Of a stretch of 64,000 bases of DNA, positions 9,557-18,380 are shown piece by piece (within the stretch, counting starts at the first letter, position 1; each line of letters starts with the position of its first letter). A program made the position numbers and the translations under genes. Origin of the DNA: Borrelia sp. P9F1 (GTDB lineage: Bacteria; Spirochaetota; Spirochaetia; Borreliales; Borreliaceae). The stretch spans positions 341,346 to 405,345 of the forward strand of contig NZ_CP129407.1 of NCBI RefSeq assembly GCF_030436115.1. Reading direction: 5' to 3'. The notes below the pieces were generated by a model that did not search any database, was not told the DNA's origin, and saw only the letters and a list, made by a program, of their open reading frames with translations.

Positions 9557-11006
9557 CCTTTAATTTATCCATCAAAATTTCATTTGCAAGCACCGGATCA
9601 ACCTTTCCAGTAGTTTTCTTCATAACTTGCCCCATCATAAATTTCAAAGCATTGCTTTTACCCTTTCTGTAGAGCTCAATCGACTTAAGATTTTCATTTA
9701 AAACTTCAATCACAACCGATTCAATCAAAAACTTATCGCTTATCTGTTCTAAATTTTTTTCACTAACAATTAAAGAAGGAGAAGCGTTAGTATGAAGCAT
9801 TTCCACAAAAATCTCCTTAGCAATCCTTCCGCTTACCCTCTTACTAACGATAAGTTCAACAAGTTCCCCAATATATGACGGAGGTATACCGAATTCAAGT
9901 ATATCTACTTCTCTCTCATTAAGCACACCTAATACTTCAGACAATATCCAATTGGCCACCCTCTTAGGATCACTTGAACACAAAGCCGCATCTTCAAAAT
10001 ATTTAAGTAAATTTTTATCAGAAGCTAAGGTGATAACATCAAAATCACTAAGGCCATACTCCTTCCTCAATCTAATTCTTGCATCAAAGGGTAACTCAAC
10101 CATTCTACTAATCTTTATGCTTTCAATATAATCATCACCTAGCCTAATTAAAGGCAAATCCGGCTCTCTAATATATCTATAATCCGCCATTGTTTCTTTG
10201 CTTCTCTGAAGTACTGTAACACCTCTCTTATCATCAAACCCTCTTGTGTGCTTACCTTCGTCCTTAAAAGTCCTCCTATTTAAATTCCATTCCTCTTTCT
10301 GCCTTTTCTCTTCATAATCAATTGCCGATTTTACCGACTTAAAAGAATTTAAATTTTTTATCTCAGCAATTGGAGTCCTATATTCAATTCCACCTTCATT
10401 AATAAGCAAATTAATATTAACATCACAACGAAAAGAACCATTCTCCATACTACAATCGGATAAACCAAGATATCTAAAAATCTCCCTTAAAGAATTTAAA
10501 TAAGATACAGCCTCATCTCCGCTGTTAATGTCTGGAGCTGAGACAATTTCTAACAAAGGAGCACCTGAACGATTAAAATCAATATAACTTCTATTATCAT
10601 TTTCAAGCAAATGTAAGCTCTTCCCAGAATCTTCTTCCATGTGTATTCTATCAATATTAATTTTTCTCAAACCCGAAGATCCTTCAATAAAAATAAATCC
10701 ATCCTCACAAATCGGCTCGTCATTTTGAGATATTTGATATCCCTTGGGTAAATCAGGGTAAGAATAATGCTTCCTATCAAACTTAACAACATTCTTGATT
10801 CTAGAATTTGTAGCATGCCCGGCCAAAATTGCATTATTAACCATCTCTTTATTCACAGTAGGTAACGCCCCAGGCAGTCCAAGACATGTCGGACAAGTCC
10901 GTGAATTCGGAATTCCACCAAAATCATTCTTACACCCGCAAAAAGCTTTAGTTTTAAGCCCCAACTGCACATGAACTTCTAACCCAATAAGCAATCTATA
11001 TGTCAT
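9549..11006 (-). CDS. gatB: Asp/Glu-tRNA amidotransferase subunit B
   Basis: Kinase/amidotransferase subunit of GatCAB, which converts Glu-tRNA(Gln) (and, in some organisms, Asp-tRNA(Asn)) to the amide form. 485 residues. IGLEVHVQLGLKTKAFCGC, the zinc-type Cys pairs (CGC and CPTCLG), LGLPGALPTVN, RKHYSYPDLPKGYQISQ and HMEEDSGKSLH are all signatures, and the C-terminal YqeY-like tail ends MGQVMKKTTGKVDP. Overlaps the end of gatA by 11 bases. Known Borrelia genomes lack GlnRS, so this complex is likely essential together with gltX at 42.7-44.2 kb. Confidence 0.97.
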   Translation of the reverse strand: MTYRLLIGLEVHVQLGLKTKAFCGCKNDFGGIPNSRTCPTCLGLPGALPTVNKEMVNNAILAGHATNSRIKNVVKFDRKHYSYPDLPKGYQISQNDEPICEDGFIFIEGSSGLRKINIDRIHMEEDSGKSLHLLENDNRSYIDFNRSGAPLLEIVSAPDINSGDEAVSYLNSLREIFRYLGLSDCSMENGSFRCDVNINLLINEGGIEYRTPIAEIKNLNSFKSVKSAIDYEEKRQKEEWNLNRRTFKDEGKHTRGFDDKRGVTVLQRSKETMADYRYIREPDLPLIRLGDDYIESIKISRMVELPFDARIRLRKEYGLSDFDVITLASDKNLLKYFEDAALCSSDPKRVANWILSEVLGVLNEREVDILEFGIPPSYIGELVELIVSKRVSGRIAKEIFVEMLHTNASPSLIVSEKNLEQISDKFLIESVVIEVLNENLKSIELYRKGKSNALKFMMGQVMKKTTGKVDPVLANEILMDKLKDV

Positions 11007-12441
11007 CCAACCCCAATCCCTCCATTACATTTTTTGAAAAATTCAAAAGCTCAAAATCTCTTCTAGATTGCCCAATTATCTGCATACCAATGGGTAACCC
11101 TTTTTCATCTTTCGCAAAGGGAAGGGAAATTGCAGGAGAACCAATAAGATTAGCAATCACGGTACACATGTCAGAATAATACATTTTTATAGGATCATCA
11201 CAGGCCTCACCAATCTTAAAGGGCTTCACAAAGCTGGTAGGCGTAACAATGTAGTCAAGCTTACTAAAAATCTCATTAAACTTGGGAATTAACACATTTT
11301 CAATAACTCGACAAGCCTTTGTATAATACTTCAAATCGTAACCCTCTGACAATAAATAATTACCAAGAACAATACGTCTTTTTACCTCTTCATTAAAGAA
11401 GGAACTTCTGTGTTTGAAATAAAAATCACCCAAAGTTAAATTATCCTTTATTATTTTTCCATAACGAAGTCCAGTATAACGAGCAAGATTAGAAGCTGCC
11501 TCAACTGGCGATATTGAATAATAAAGAGAAAGTACATAAGCAATCTCTTCTATTGAAACCTCGTGTATTTCAACTCCTTTACTTAAAAGTTCAGACTTGA
11601 ATCTAGAAAACTCACAAGCAACATCCCTGTCCATTAAATCTTCACTAAATTCCTTAATTGTAGCTACCTTGATTCCCTTCAAAGCCCTATTTAACAATGG
11701 ATATGGATTTGTAAAAATATTTACACTAGTAGAATCCATTTTATCAACCCCACAGGTATGTCTTAATATTAAAGCTATGTCATCAATGAAATGAGAAAAA
11801 AAACCTATCTGATCAAGAGACGATGCGTAGGACACAAGCCCATACCGAGACAAACCTCCATAAGAAGGTTTAAAGCCAATGGTACCCACAAAAGAAGCAG
11901 GCAGTCTAACAGACCCTCCAGTATCGCTACCAAGTGCAAAAGGCGCCTGCTTATCCGCAACAACCGCACCAGAACCACCAGAACTACCCCCAACAACATA
12001 CTCCTTATTTAAAGGATTAAGAGTAGCTCCATAGTAAGAAAATTCACAAGAAGAACCCATAGCAAACTCATCCATATTAGTTCTACCAAGCAAAATTGCA
12101 CCATTATCTCTTAACCTTTTAATAACCGTAGCCTCATAAGGAGATACATAACCCTGTAAAATCTCGGAAGCACAAGTCAATCCCTTATCTTTAATTGCAA
12201 TATTATCCTTAACAGCAATAGGCATTCCAATTAAAGGTAAACTTTGCACCTCTCCTTTCCTTAAGGAAACATCATACTTTTTTGCCAACTCCAAAGAATC
12301 ATCGAAAAATTCAATATACCCATTAATATCTTTATTTGCATCATATTGCTCCTTATAAGAAAGAACAACATCACAGATACTAAGCTTACGACTTAATACT
12401 AACTCTTTAATCTTTACTAAGCTCATATCTCTTAAATTCAA
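10996..12441 (-). CDS. gatA: Asp/Glu-tRNA amidotransferase subunit A
   Basis: Glutaminase subunit of GatCAB that releases ammonia. 481 residues from the proposed start. The amidase-signature catalytic Lys is in MPIAVKDNI, the cis-Ser in GGSSGGSGAVVA and the nucleophile Ser in GSDTGGSVRLPASF. I chose the TTG at 12439-12441: AGGGG lies seven bases upstream, it begins 10 bases after the gatC stop, and the length then matches the family. The longer frame to 12486 would run into gatC; an ATG at 12426 is the alternative. Middle gene of gatC-gatA-gatB. Confidence 0.95.
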   Translation of the reverse strand: MNLRDMSLVKIKELVLSRKLSICDVVLSYKEQYDANKDINGYIEFFDDSLELAKKYDVSLRKGEVQSLPLIGMPIAVKDNIAIKDKGLTCASEILQGYVSPYEATVIKRLRDNGAILLGRTNMDEFAMGSSCEFSYYGATLNPLNKEYVVGGSSGGSGAVVADKQAPFALGSDTGGSVRLPASFVGTIGFKPSYGGLSRYGLVSYASSLDQIGFFSHFIDDIALILRHTCGVDKMDSTSVNIFTNPYPLLNRALKGIKVATIKEFSEDLMDRDVACEFSRFKSELLSKGVEIHEVSIEEIAYVLSLYYSISPVEAASNLARYTGLRYGKIIKDNLTLGDFYFKHRSSFFNEEVKRRIVLGNYLLSEGYDLKYYTKACRVIENVLIPKFNEIFSKLDYIVTPTSFVKPFKIGEACDDPIKMYYSDMCTVIANLIGSPAISLPFAKDEKGLPIGMQIIGQSRRDFELLNFSKNVMEGLGLDDI

Positions 12442-12451
12442 AACAATACCC

Positions 12452-12727
12452 CTATTCAAGTACCCTAGGAGATGGGAAGTATCCATCTAGAAATGAATTA
12501 CTAAAATTTTTAATAGACTCAATCCTTAAGGAGGGTAAAATCTCATCTTCCCTTAAATCCGACAACTCACATACCTTCTGTTCAAAATCATCTTCCACAT
12601 CAAACTCAGAAATTTTATTTAGCATACCAACTACCTTTTCAAACTTCTCAACAAACTTTTGCTCTTCATCTTCACTCAAGATCAAAAGACTCAACTTCAA
12701 GCTGTTCTCTAAATGAATGTCTTTCAA
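12452..12727 (-). CDS. gatC: Asp/Glu-tRNA amidotransferase subunit C
   Basis: Small belt-like subunit that holds GatA and GatB together. 91 residues, mostly helical and acidic. It matches GatC in length, in position just before gatA, and in SLLILSEDEEQKFVEKFEKV followed by a short acidic segment and LREDE. The start is a TTG at 12725-12727 preceded by GAGGTGG. Sequence conservation in GatC is low, so context carries much of the assignment. Confidence 0.88.
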   Translation of the reverse strand: MKDIHLENSLKLSLLILSEDEEQKFVEKFEKVVGMLNKISEFDVEDDFEQKVCELSDLREDEILPSLRIESIKNFSNSFLDGYFPSPRVLE

Positions 12728-12736
12728 ATGCCACCT

Positions 12737-14833
12737 CTAAACTTTAGAAAGTCCTTTAATATAGGCTGAATTCAAAATCGCCTTTTTTCCACTCCTAAGA
12801 TTAATCTTCATAAATTGCTCACCACCCTGGTACCACCTATCCACAATCACTCCGTTTTCTCCATTATAAGTTATATAATCTCCAATATTAAAGTTCCTGT
12901 CCCCACCCTTTGAAAAAAAATACTTAAAATTATCCCTTAAATATTCTGGAACAAAAATAATATCGTAGCCTTCCTTACTAATATCTTGAAAAAAGGCTGA
13001 AATAGCAGTGTTTCTTGTCATGCCCCCAAAGAATCTCTGCAAACTAAGCGTAATAATAAGCTCAAATCTGGCCCTAGTGAGAGCAACATAGAAAAGCCTT
13101 CTCTCTTCCTCTAATCTTTCTTCCGTCAATTCCTCAATCTCAGCAGGCAATAACCCCTTCTCGAGTCCAGATATTATCACTCTATCAAATTCAAGCCCCT
13201 TAACTCCATGAATCGAAGATAAAAGTACACCAGAATTGGAATCCCCATGCATCAAAGGCGAAAGGGATGAGTTTTCTAAAAACGTTACAAGCCCCTCGAA
13301 ACTACCCGAATATTCAACTCCGCTCCCAATAAGCTCGTCAATGTTTCTAGACTTCTCATCTTTATCAAATTTTTGATAATAATCCCAAAGCCCAAACTTA
13401 ACTACAACATCCTTAATAAAAGCAGATAAGTTCACATAAACATTACTCTCAATTCCTTTACCTAATGCATCATAAATGCTTAAAAAAGAAATAAGAGTAT
13501 CACTCACCTTCCCCCTAAGAGCTCCAGCAACTCTTCTACTTGCAAGAATTAAATCAAGATTAATACCACTGTCATTTAGCACCCCTATTATTTTATCCGT
13601 AGTAGTCTTTCCAATTCCCCTAGCAGGCTTATTGATTACTCTTAAGAAAGATACCTTATCCTTTCTATTCACAAAAAGCCTAAGCAGAGAAATTACATCT
13701 TTAACTTCTTCCCTCTCATAAAATCTAATTGATCCTAACACCTTATATGGAATATCTCTCTTTAAGAAAGATTTCTCAAACTGAAAAGACTGATAATTAA
13801 ATCTATAAAGTATTGCCGTATCAAGTCTTTCTTTAACAAGAAAATCGGAAAAATACTCAGCCTCTTCTGTAGGATTTTGAAATACGAAAAATTTCATTTT
13901 CCTGCCTACATCGTTTTCCGTAGTTATAACTTTTTCATATCGATTCTTATTCTTTGAAATAACCTCATTAGCAACATTAACAATACTTAAGGTAGAACGA
14001 TAATTCTGAACCAAATAATACCTAGATACTCCCCTAAATGTCTTTTCAAACTCAAGAATATTCTCAACTCTAGCCCCCCTAAAAGAGTATATGGACTGGT
14101 CTTCATCCCCCACTACCATGAAGTGCATACCTTGATCATAAAGCTCTTTTAAAAATAAAAACTGTGCGTAATTCGTATCCTGATACTCATCTACAAGGAT
14201 AGCCCTAAATCTTCTCTGTACTCGCTTCTTTATATCTTCAGAATCTCTTAGCATTAAAGCAGACTTGAGAACAAGATCAGAAAAATCAAAGGCATTATTC
14301 CTAGCTTTTTCCTGCTCATAAGTATTAATATCTTTGTAAATTTTTTCCTCAACACCAAAACAATTATGCAACACCCCATTTTCTTTTGCCCTAAGTATTA
14401 AAGACGAGACTTGCTTGGCAAGATCAATGGTAGGAGCAAGTCCAATTTGTTTAACAAACCGAACAACATCACTAGTGTCCCAAATTGTAAAATTCGAATC
14501 ATAATTTCCGTCAAATTCTTTAAAGTAAATTCTTAAAAGCCAAGCACCAAAAGAGTGGAAAGTTTGAATATGTAAAGACTTATTAAAATCAAAAAGTTGG
14601 TTTATTCTTGCATTCATCTCCTTTGCAACTTTATTCGTAAACGTCAAAGCAAGTATTTCATCTGGCCGCAAATCCATCTTTTTTATCAAATAAGCTATTT
14701 TAGCCGTTATAACCCTTGTTTTTCCGCTACCCGGTCCTGCTAAAACAAGAATAGGATTTCTATTATTATCTAGAACGATTTCCCTCTGATAAGAATTTAA
14801 ACTAATAAGAAACTCTTCTACCCTATCTACCAT
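12737..14833 (-). CDS. UvrD/PcrA-type DNA helicase
   Basis: Superfamily 1A 3'-5' helicase for repair and replication-fork maintenance; corresponds by order to B. burgdorferi BB0344. 698 residues with motif I AGPGSGKTRVITAKIAYL, motif Ia LALTFTNKVAKEM, motif II AILVDEYQDTN, motif III VVGDEDQSIYSFRGA, motif IV LVQNYRST, motif V SSIHGVKGLEFDRVII, motif VI LFYVALTRAR, and the C-terminal Tudor-like tail (GDYITYNGENGVIVDRW). The ATG shares a base with the stop of the upstream RodZ-like gene. Whether it acts as UvrD or PcrA cannot be read from sequence. Confidence 0.95.
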   Translation of the reverse strand: MVDRVEEFLISLNSYQREIVLDNNRNPILVLAGPGSGKTRVITAKIAYLIKKMDLRPDEILALTFTNKVAKEMNARINQLFDFNKSLHIQTFHSFGAWLLRIYFKEFDGNYDSNFTIWDTSDVVRFVKQIGLAPTIDLAKQVSSLILRAKENGVLHNCFGVEEKIYKDINTYEQEKARNNAFDFSDLVLKSALMLRDSEDIKKRVQRRFRAILVDEYQDTNYAQFLFLKELYDQGMHFMVVGDEDQSIYSFRGARVENILEFEKTFRGVSRYYLVQNYRSTLSIVNVANEVISKNKNRYEKVITTENDVGRKMKFFVFQNPTEEAEYFSDFLVKERLDTAILYRFNYQSFQFEKSFLKRDIPYKVLGSIRFYEREEVKDVISLLRLFVNRKDKVSFLRVINKPARGIGKTTTDKIIGVLNDSGINLDLILASRRVAGALRGKVSDTLISFLSIYDALGKGIESNVYVNLSAFIKDVVVKFGLWDYYQKFDKDEKSRNIDELIGSGVEYSGSFEGLVTFLENSSLSPLMHGDSNSGVLLSSIHGVKGLEFDRVIISGLEKGLLPAEIEELTEERLEEERRLFYVALTRARFELIITLSLQRFFGGMTRNTAISAFFQDISKEGYDIIFVPEYLRDNFKYFFSKGGDRNFNIGDYITYNGENGVIVDRWYQGGEQFMKINLRSGKKAILNSAYIKGLSKV

Positions 14834-16032
14834 TAATAAACTTCAGAAACCTTAAGATCAAATCCCATAGGAGTTTTTAACCAAAAAAATTGAACTGCCA
14901 TTAATTCTTTTTCATACCCTTTTAAAACAGAAGTAATATCTTTACCCTGAAGAGAAATGTTAGTATCAGAAATTCTTGACAAAAACAATATCAATGATTT
15001 CTTAAAGCTTAAATTAAGCGAATCATCTTTAGCAACAAGTAAAGATTCCCCTGAAAGATTACCCTCATCAGCGTACCTGAGAAATGTATCATTTAAGAAA
15101 CGGATAACCAAATCAACATTAACAATATTTCGAGAAGAATACAGAGTAGGATACTCACTAACCATCCTGCTCTTCGGTCCATTAACCTCAAAACCCCAGT
15201 CTAGAATTTCAAATCGGCTAGAAAGACTGGTTTCAGACACATATTTAACATTCAAAACGAAGGCCTCTAAGCTTACATATGCCTTCCTAATCCTGTCACG
15301 AGAATAATTTTCATAAATCATCTTCACTTTTATATCATCATTAAAATCTACTTCCAGAGATTTACCCAGCTTGAAAACATTGCGACTATTATCAACTTCA
15401 CCTGTAATAACTAAATCATCGTTATTAAAAGAGACCCTATACTTTGAAACAGTATCTCCGTACACCAAAGATAAAAAATCACCATCTGCAAGCGAAGCAT
15501 TCCAAAAATTTTCTTTATCAAAAGGAATCTCATGAATTACCGGAGACTTCCTTGCAATACTGTTCGTCCTAAATATTTTTTTCAAATAAGCACCAATCTC
15601 ACTAAAATTGAAAATAAAAAATATGAGAATCACAAGTCCAAATAATCCCACTAATATTTTAATCACCACAGAAGAATCTATATTAGAAACATCCACACCT
15701 TTACTAGGAAAATTACCCTCGCCAGAAAACTTTGAACCAACATTTTTATTTTCAGCTTTAATGCCAATATAGCTGTCATTAACCCTTTTTTTATACTCCT
15801 TAAAAAGAGATGAAATATACCAAACGTCAATATCTAAGTACTCACTATACGTCCTTAAAAACCCTACAGCCAAGACTTCATTCGGAAATAATTCAATATT
15901 AGATTCTTCAAGAGCTTTAAGATACTTAACAGAAATTTTAATTTCATCAGATATGACATCAAGCGCTAACCCCCTATCAACCCTAGCTTTTTTTAAAAAA
16001 TCCCCAAACTTAACGAAATCATTTTCTTCCAT
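14833..16032 (-). CDS. RodZ-like membrane protein with N-terminal helix-turn-helix
   Basis: 399 residues. An HTH_25-type domain at about 8-75 (FGDFLKKARVDRGLALDVIS, then EVLAVGFLRTYSEYLDID) is followed by a linker, one membrane helix at about 125-147 (ILVGLFGLVILIFFIFNF) and a 250-residue C-terminal part predicted to be outside the cytoplasm, beta-rich. This cytoplasmic HTH plus single TM plus periplasmic domain plan is that of RodZ, the cell-shape protein that links MreB to the wall. The C-terminal part is longer than in E. coli RodZ and I do not recognise it. It sits between the LolA-like gene (11-bp gap) and the helicase (1-base overlap). Counterpart of BB0345 by order. Confidence 0.75.
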   Translation of the reverse strand: MEENDFVKFGDFLKKARVDRGLALDVISDEIKISVKYLKALEESNIELFPNEVLAVGFLRTYSEYLDIDVWYISSLFKEYKKRVNDSYIGIKAENKNVGSKFSGEGNFPSKGVDVSNIDSSVVIKILVGLFGLVILIFFIFNFSEIGAYLKKIFRTNSIARKSPVIHEIPFDKENFWNASLADGDFLSLVYGDTVSKYRVSFNNDDLVITGEVDNSRNVFKLGKSLEVDFNDDIKVKMIYENYSRDRIRKAYVSLEAFVLNVKYVSETSLSSRFEILDWGFEVNGPKSRMVSEYPTLYSSRNIVNVDLVIRFLNDTFLRYADEGNLSGESLLVAKDDSLNLSFKKSLILFLSRISDTNISLQGKDITSVLKGYEKELMAVQFFWLKTPMGFDLKVSEVY

Positions 16033-16043
16033 AGTTTACCACC

Positions 16044-16700
16044 TCAAGCTTTCTTAACATCATATAAAAAATTATCTACTTTGTTTGAAGTTTTTGGCGG
16101 ATCATACTTAAATTTACTATCGGGAATTCCAACATTAAACTTCACAGACAAAAGATCAATAACAATTTCCCGGCCACCACCCGTGGGATAAGCAATAATC
16201 CTCCTAATTGCACCGCTTTCTGTAAAGGCAATCATAAAAGAATCAATCGTAGCAGCACCCTTATAAAGGCGTCTTGAAAAGGTTAATTTTATAAAACTTT
16301 CCGCACTTCCACCAGACTCATCAAGAGGTTCTAAATTAGGAGAATTAGTGTAAGATACACTGTATTCAGCCCCCAAAACACTCATAACGCCCCCCCCCGA
16401 CTTCCCTATTGATAGTTGTTGCCTAAAAGAAGTTCCAAGAGAGGGTACATAAACTGTCAAAAGCTCCCCGTCACTTACAAAAACTTGATTATTCGAATCT
16501 AGATTAACAATAAACTTGTCTGGGAACTTATATAGCAGAGTACCCGTTTGCTTTAAGCCCTTTATATTAAGACTAATCTTGCCCTGCATATCTTCTACAT
16601 TTTGATACTTTGAATAAATATTCTCAAAATATTGGTTGGCAGACACCTGTGCGAAAACAACACAAGGGCACACAACCAGCAACAGCACTATTTTTTTCAT
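16044..16700 (-). CDS. LolA-like periplasmic lipoprotein carrier
   Basis: About 218 residues: a cleavable signal peptide (MKKIVLLLVVCPCVVFAQ) and a LolA-like beta domain with YFENIYSKYQNVEDMQGKI and LLYKFPDKFIVNLDSNN, matching the family's 'l...y..v....a.F....' and 'F..P.r.r......' pattern. LolA ferries lipoproteins across the periplasm, fitting a spirochaete with many surface lipoproteins. ATG 16700 is preferred to the ATG at 16718 because AAGGG precedes it by seven bases. A run of nine G (coding strand; 16390-16398) codes for Gly-Gly-Gly near residue 102 and is a plausible slippage site. First gene of a long minus-strand run ending at rpsI. Counterpart of BB0346 by order. Confidence 0.82.
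   Translation of the reverse strand: MKKIVLLLVVCPCVVFAQVSANQYFENIYSKYQNVEDMQGKISLNIKGLKQTGTLLYKFPDKFIVNLDSNNQVFVSDGELLTVYVPSLGTSFRQQLSIGKSGGGVMSVLGAEYSVSYTNSPNLEPLDESGGSAESFIKLTFSRRLYKGAATIDSFMIAFTESGAIRRIIAYPTGGGREIVIDLLSVKFNVGIPDSKFKYDPPKTSNKVDNFLYDVKKA
16390..16398 (-). repeat. Nine-base G tract inside the LolA-like gene
   Basis: C9 on the plus strand, G9 on the coding strand, within codons for Ser-Gly-Gly-Gly. Gain or loss of one G would truncate the protein at roughly mid-length. Unusual in AT-rich DNA. Confidence 0.9.
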
Positions 16701-16867
16701 CACAAAACCCTTATTCATATTAAGACTAATTTAATAGAAAAGTATATTACACAATCCATGCATAACACCCTAACTATAATTTATTAAAACAATAAGTTAT
16801 TATTCACAAATATAACATTTTGTATGCTAATAATAAACAAAATTTAGTAAAAGATTAAAGGAACAGA

Positions 16868-18274
16868 ATGTCATTAAATTACAATGAAATTGATGTACTA
16901 CTTAAGGAACTTCCTCTAAAAAATTCATTTTTAAGGAAAATAAAACAACCCAATTATAAAACTCTAGTTTTAGAGTTTTATAATAAGGAGATAAATGAAA
17001 AAAACTTCAATATATTAATCTCATTGAATCCAAAAACCACCAGAATACACAGAACAAGTAAAAAATTTGACAATATTAAACCTCCTTTAAGATTTTTTGA
17101 ATTTTTAAAATCAAAAATTCAAAATGGCAAATTATTTGAAGCTTGTCAAATAAACAATGAAAGAATAATCTCTATTAAGGTGGTAAAAGGCGAAATAATG
17201 ACATTTATCTTCATAAAATTATGGCCAGCCTCTCCTAACATAATCGTAACAGACACAAACTTTAAAATTCTTGATACATTTTACAGAAGACCAAAATCAA
17301 GAGAGACTACAGGAGAAACTTTTGCAAAAATAAAAGAGATTATTGGAAACAATGGCACCACTCAAAAAGGAGAGGTCAAACTAAAGGATGGCTATCACAA
17401 TCAATCTTCTTACTCTGAATTTATCGAAAATTATTATGATGAATTAGAAACAAAAGAGACTGAAAAATTCAATGCAGCACTACTCAGAAAAAAATATGAG
17501 AAAGAAAAAATAAATTTAGAAAAAAGAATACAATCTTTGGAAACACAAATAAACTCTATTAAAGTAATTGAATCTAGAAAAGAAAAAGGTGAGGCGATCC
17601 TAGCGAACATTAACAAAATCAAGAAAGGAATGGATAAAATTATTGTCAAAAACAACAATGGAAAAGAAATTACAATAGAATTAGACAAAAGATTACTACC
17701 TAAAGATAATGCTCTTAAATACTTTAAAGAATACAAAAGAAGTAAAAATTCTTTAAATCTCGTGGGAGAACAATTAAAAAGTGCAAGAGAACAATATGAT
17801 GAATTAATATCAAGGAAAACCTGCTTAGATGAAAAAGGCTTGATTTGCTCAGAAGGAGGGATTAAGAAGCAAACCCCATCAAAAAGGCCTCCTATTGGTG
17901 TTCATTTCATCTCTTTCGGATTTGAAATCGTTGTAGGAAGAAATGCAAAAGAAAATGACGATCTCTTAAGGGATTGGGCAAAGGGTAACGACTATTGGTT
18001 GCACACAAGAGGTTATCCTGGTGCCTATGTTTTCATTAGAAATAAAAAAGACAAAACTCCTCCTCTTGAAGTTTTGCTCGATGCTGGTAATTTATGCGTT
18101 TTTTACACAAAAGCTGCAAGAAAATCGGGGCAAGCTGATCTTTATTACACCAATGTTAAGAATTTAAGAAGGGTCAAGGGAGGAAAAAAGGGACTTGTAA
18201 TACCCAATAAAGAAAAAAATTTAAGTATTAAGCTAGATCTTGGAATACTCAATAAATTTAAAAATAAAAATTAA
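16868..18274 (+). CDS. NFACT (RqcH/FbpA-type) protein
   Basis: 468 residues in the NFACT family: N-terminal NFACT-N domain (about 1-180), a long coiled coil (about 200-330, rich in Lys/Glu), and the C-terminal NFACT-R domain recognised by GRNAKENDDLL, YWLHTRGYPGAYVFIRN, DAGNLCVFYTKAARKSG and VKGGKKGLV. Bacterial RqcH binds split 50S subunits and adds C-terminal alanine tails to stalled nascent chains; the same family was long annotated as fibronectin/fibrinogen-binding protein, including BB0347. It is shorter than the ~560-residue Bacillus protein. AAAGGAAC precedes ATG 16868. Divergent from the LolA-like gene across 167 bp of AT-rich DNA. Confidence 0.88.
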   Translation: MSLNYNEIDVLLKELPLKNSFLRKIKQPNYKTLVLEFYNKEINEKNFNILISLNPKTTRIHRTSKKFDNIKPPLRFFEFLKSKIQNGKLFEACQINNERIISIKVVKGEIMTFIFIKLWPASPNIIVTDTNFKILDTFYRRPKSRETTGETFAKIKEIIGNNGTTQKGEVKLKDGYHNQSSYSEFIENYYDELETKETEKFNAALLRKKYEKEKINLEKRIQSLETQINSIKVIESRKEKGEAILANINKIKKGMDKIIVKNNNGKEITIELDKRLLPKDNALKYFKEYKRSKNSLNLVGEQLKSAREQYDELISRKTCLDEKGLICSEGGIKKQTPSKRPPIGVHFISFGFEIVVGRNAKENDDLLRDWAKGNDYWLHTRGYPGAYVFIRNKKDKTPPLEVLLDAGNLCVFYTKAARKSGQADLYYTNVKNLRRVKGGKKGLVIPNKEKNLSIKLDLGILNKFKNKN

Positions 18275-18328
18275 ACTGTACTTTATTTCAACTCAAATTC
18301 AAAATAAAACAGCAAGTGATTAAAAATC

Positions 18329-18357
18329 TTGTTATTGGAGCCTAAAAAGCATAGAAT
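18329..18357 (+). promoter_or_regulatory. Sigma-70-type promoter of pyk
   Basis: -35 TTGTTA (18329-18334), 17-base spacer, -10 TAGAAT (18352-18357), 23 bases before the pyk ATG, with GGAGGG as ribosome-binding site between. Confidence 0.7.
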
Positions 18358-18380
18358 TTAAATAGTGGAGGGACAACCAA

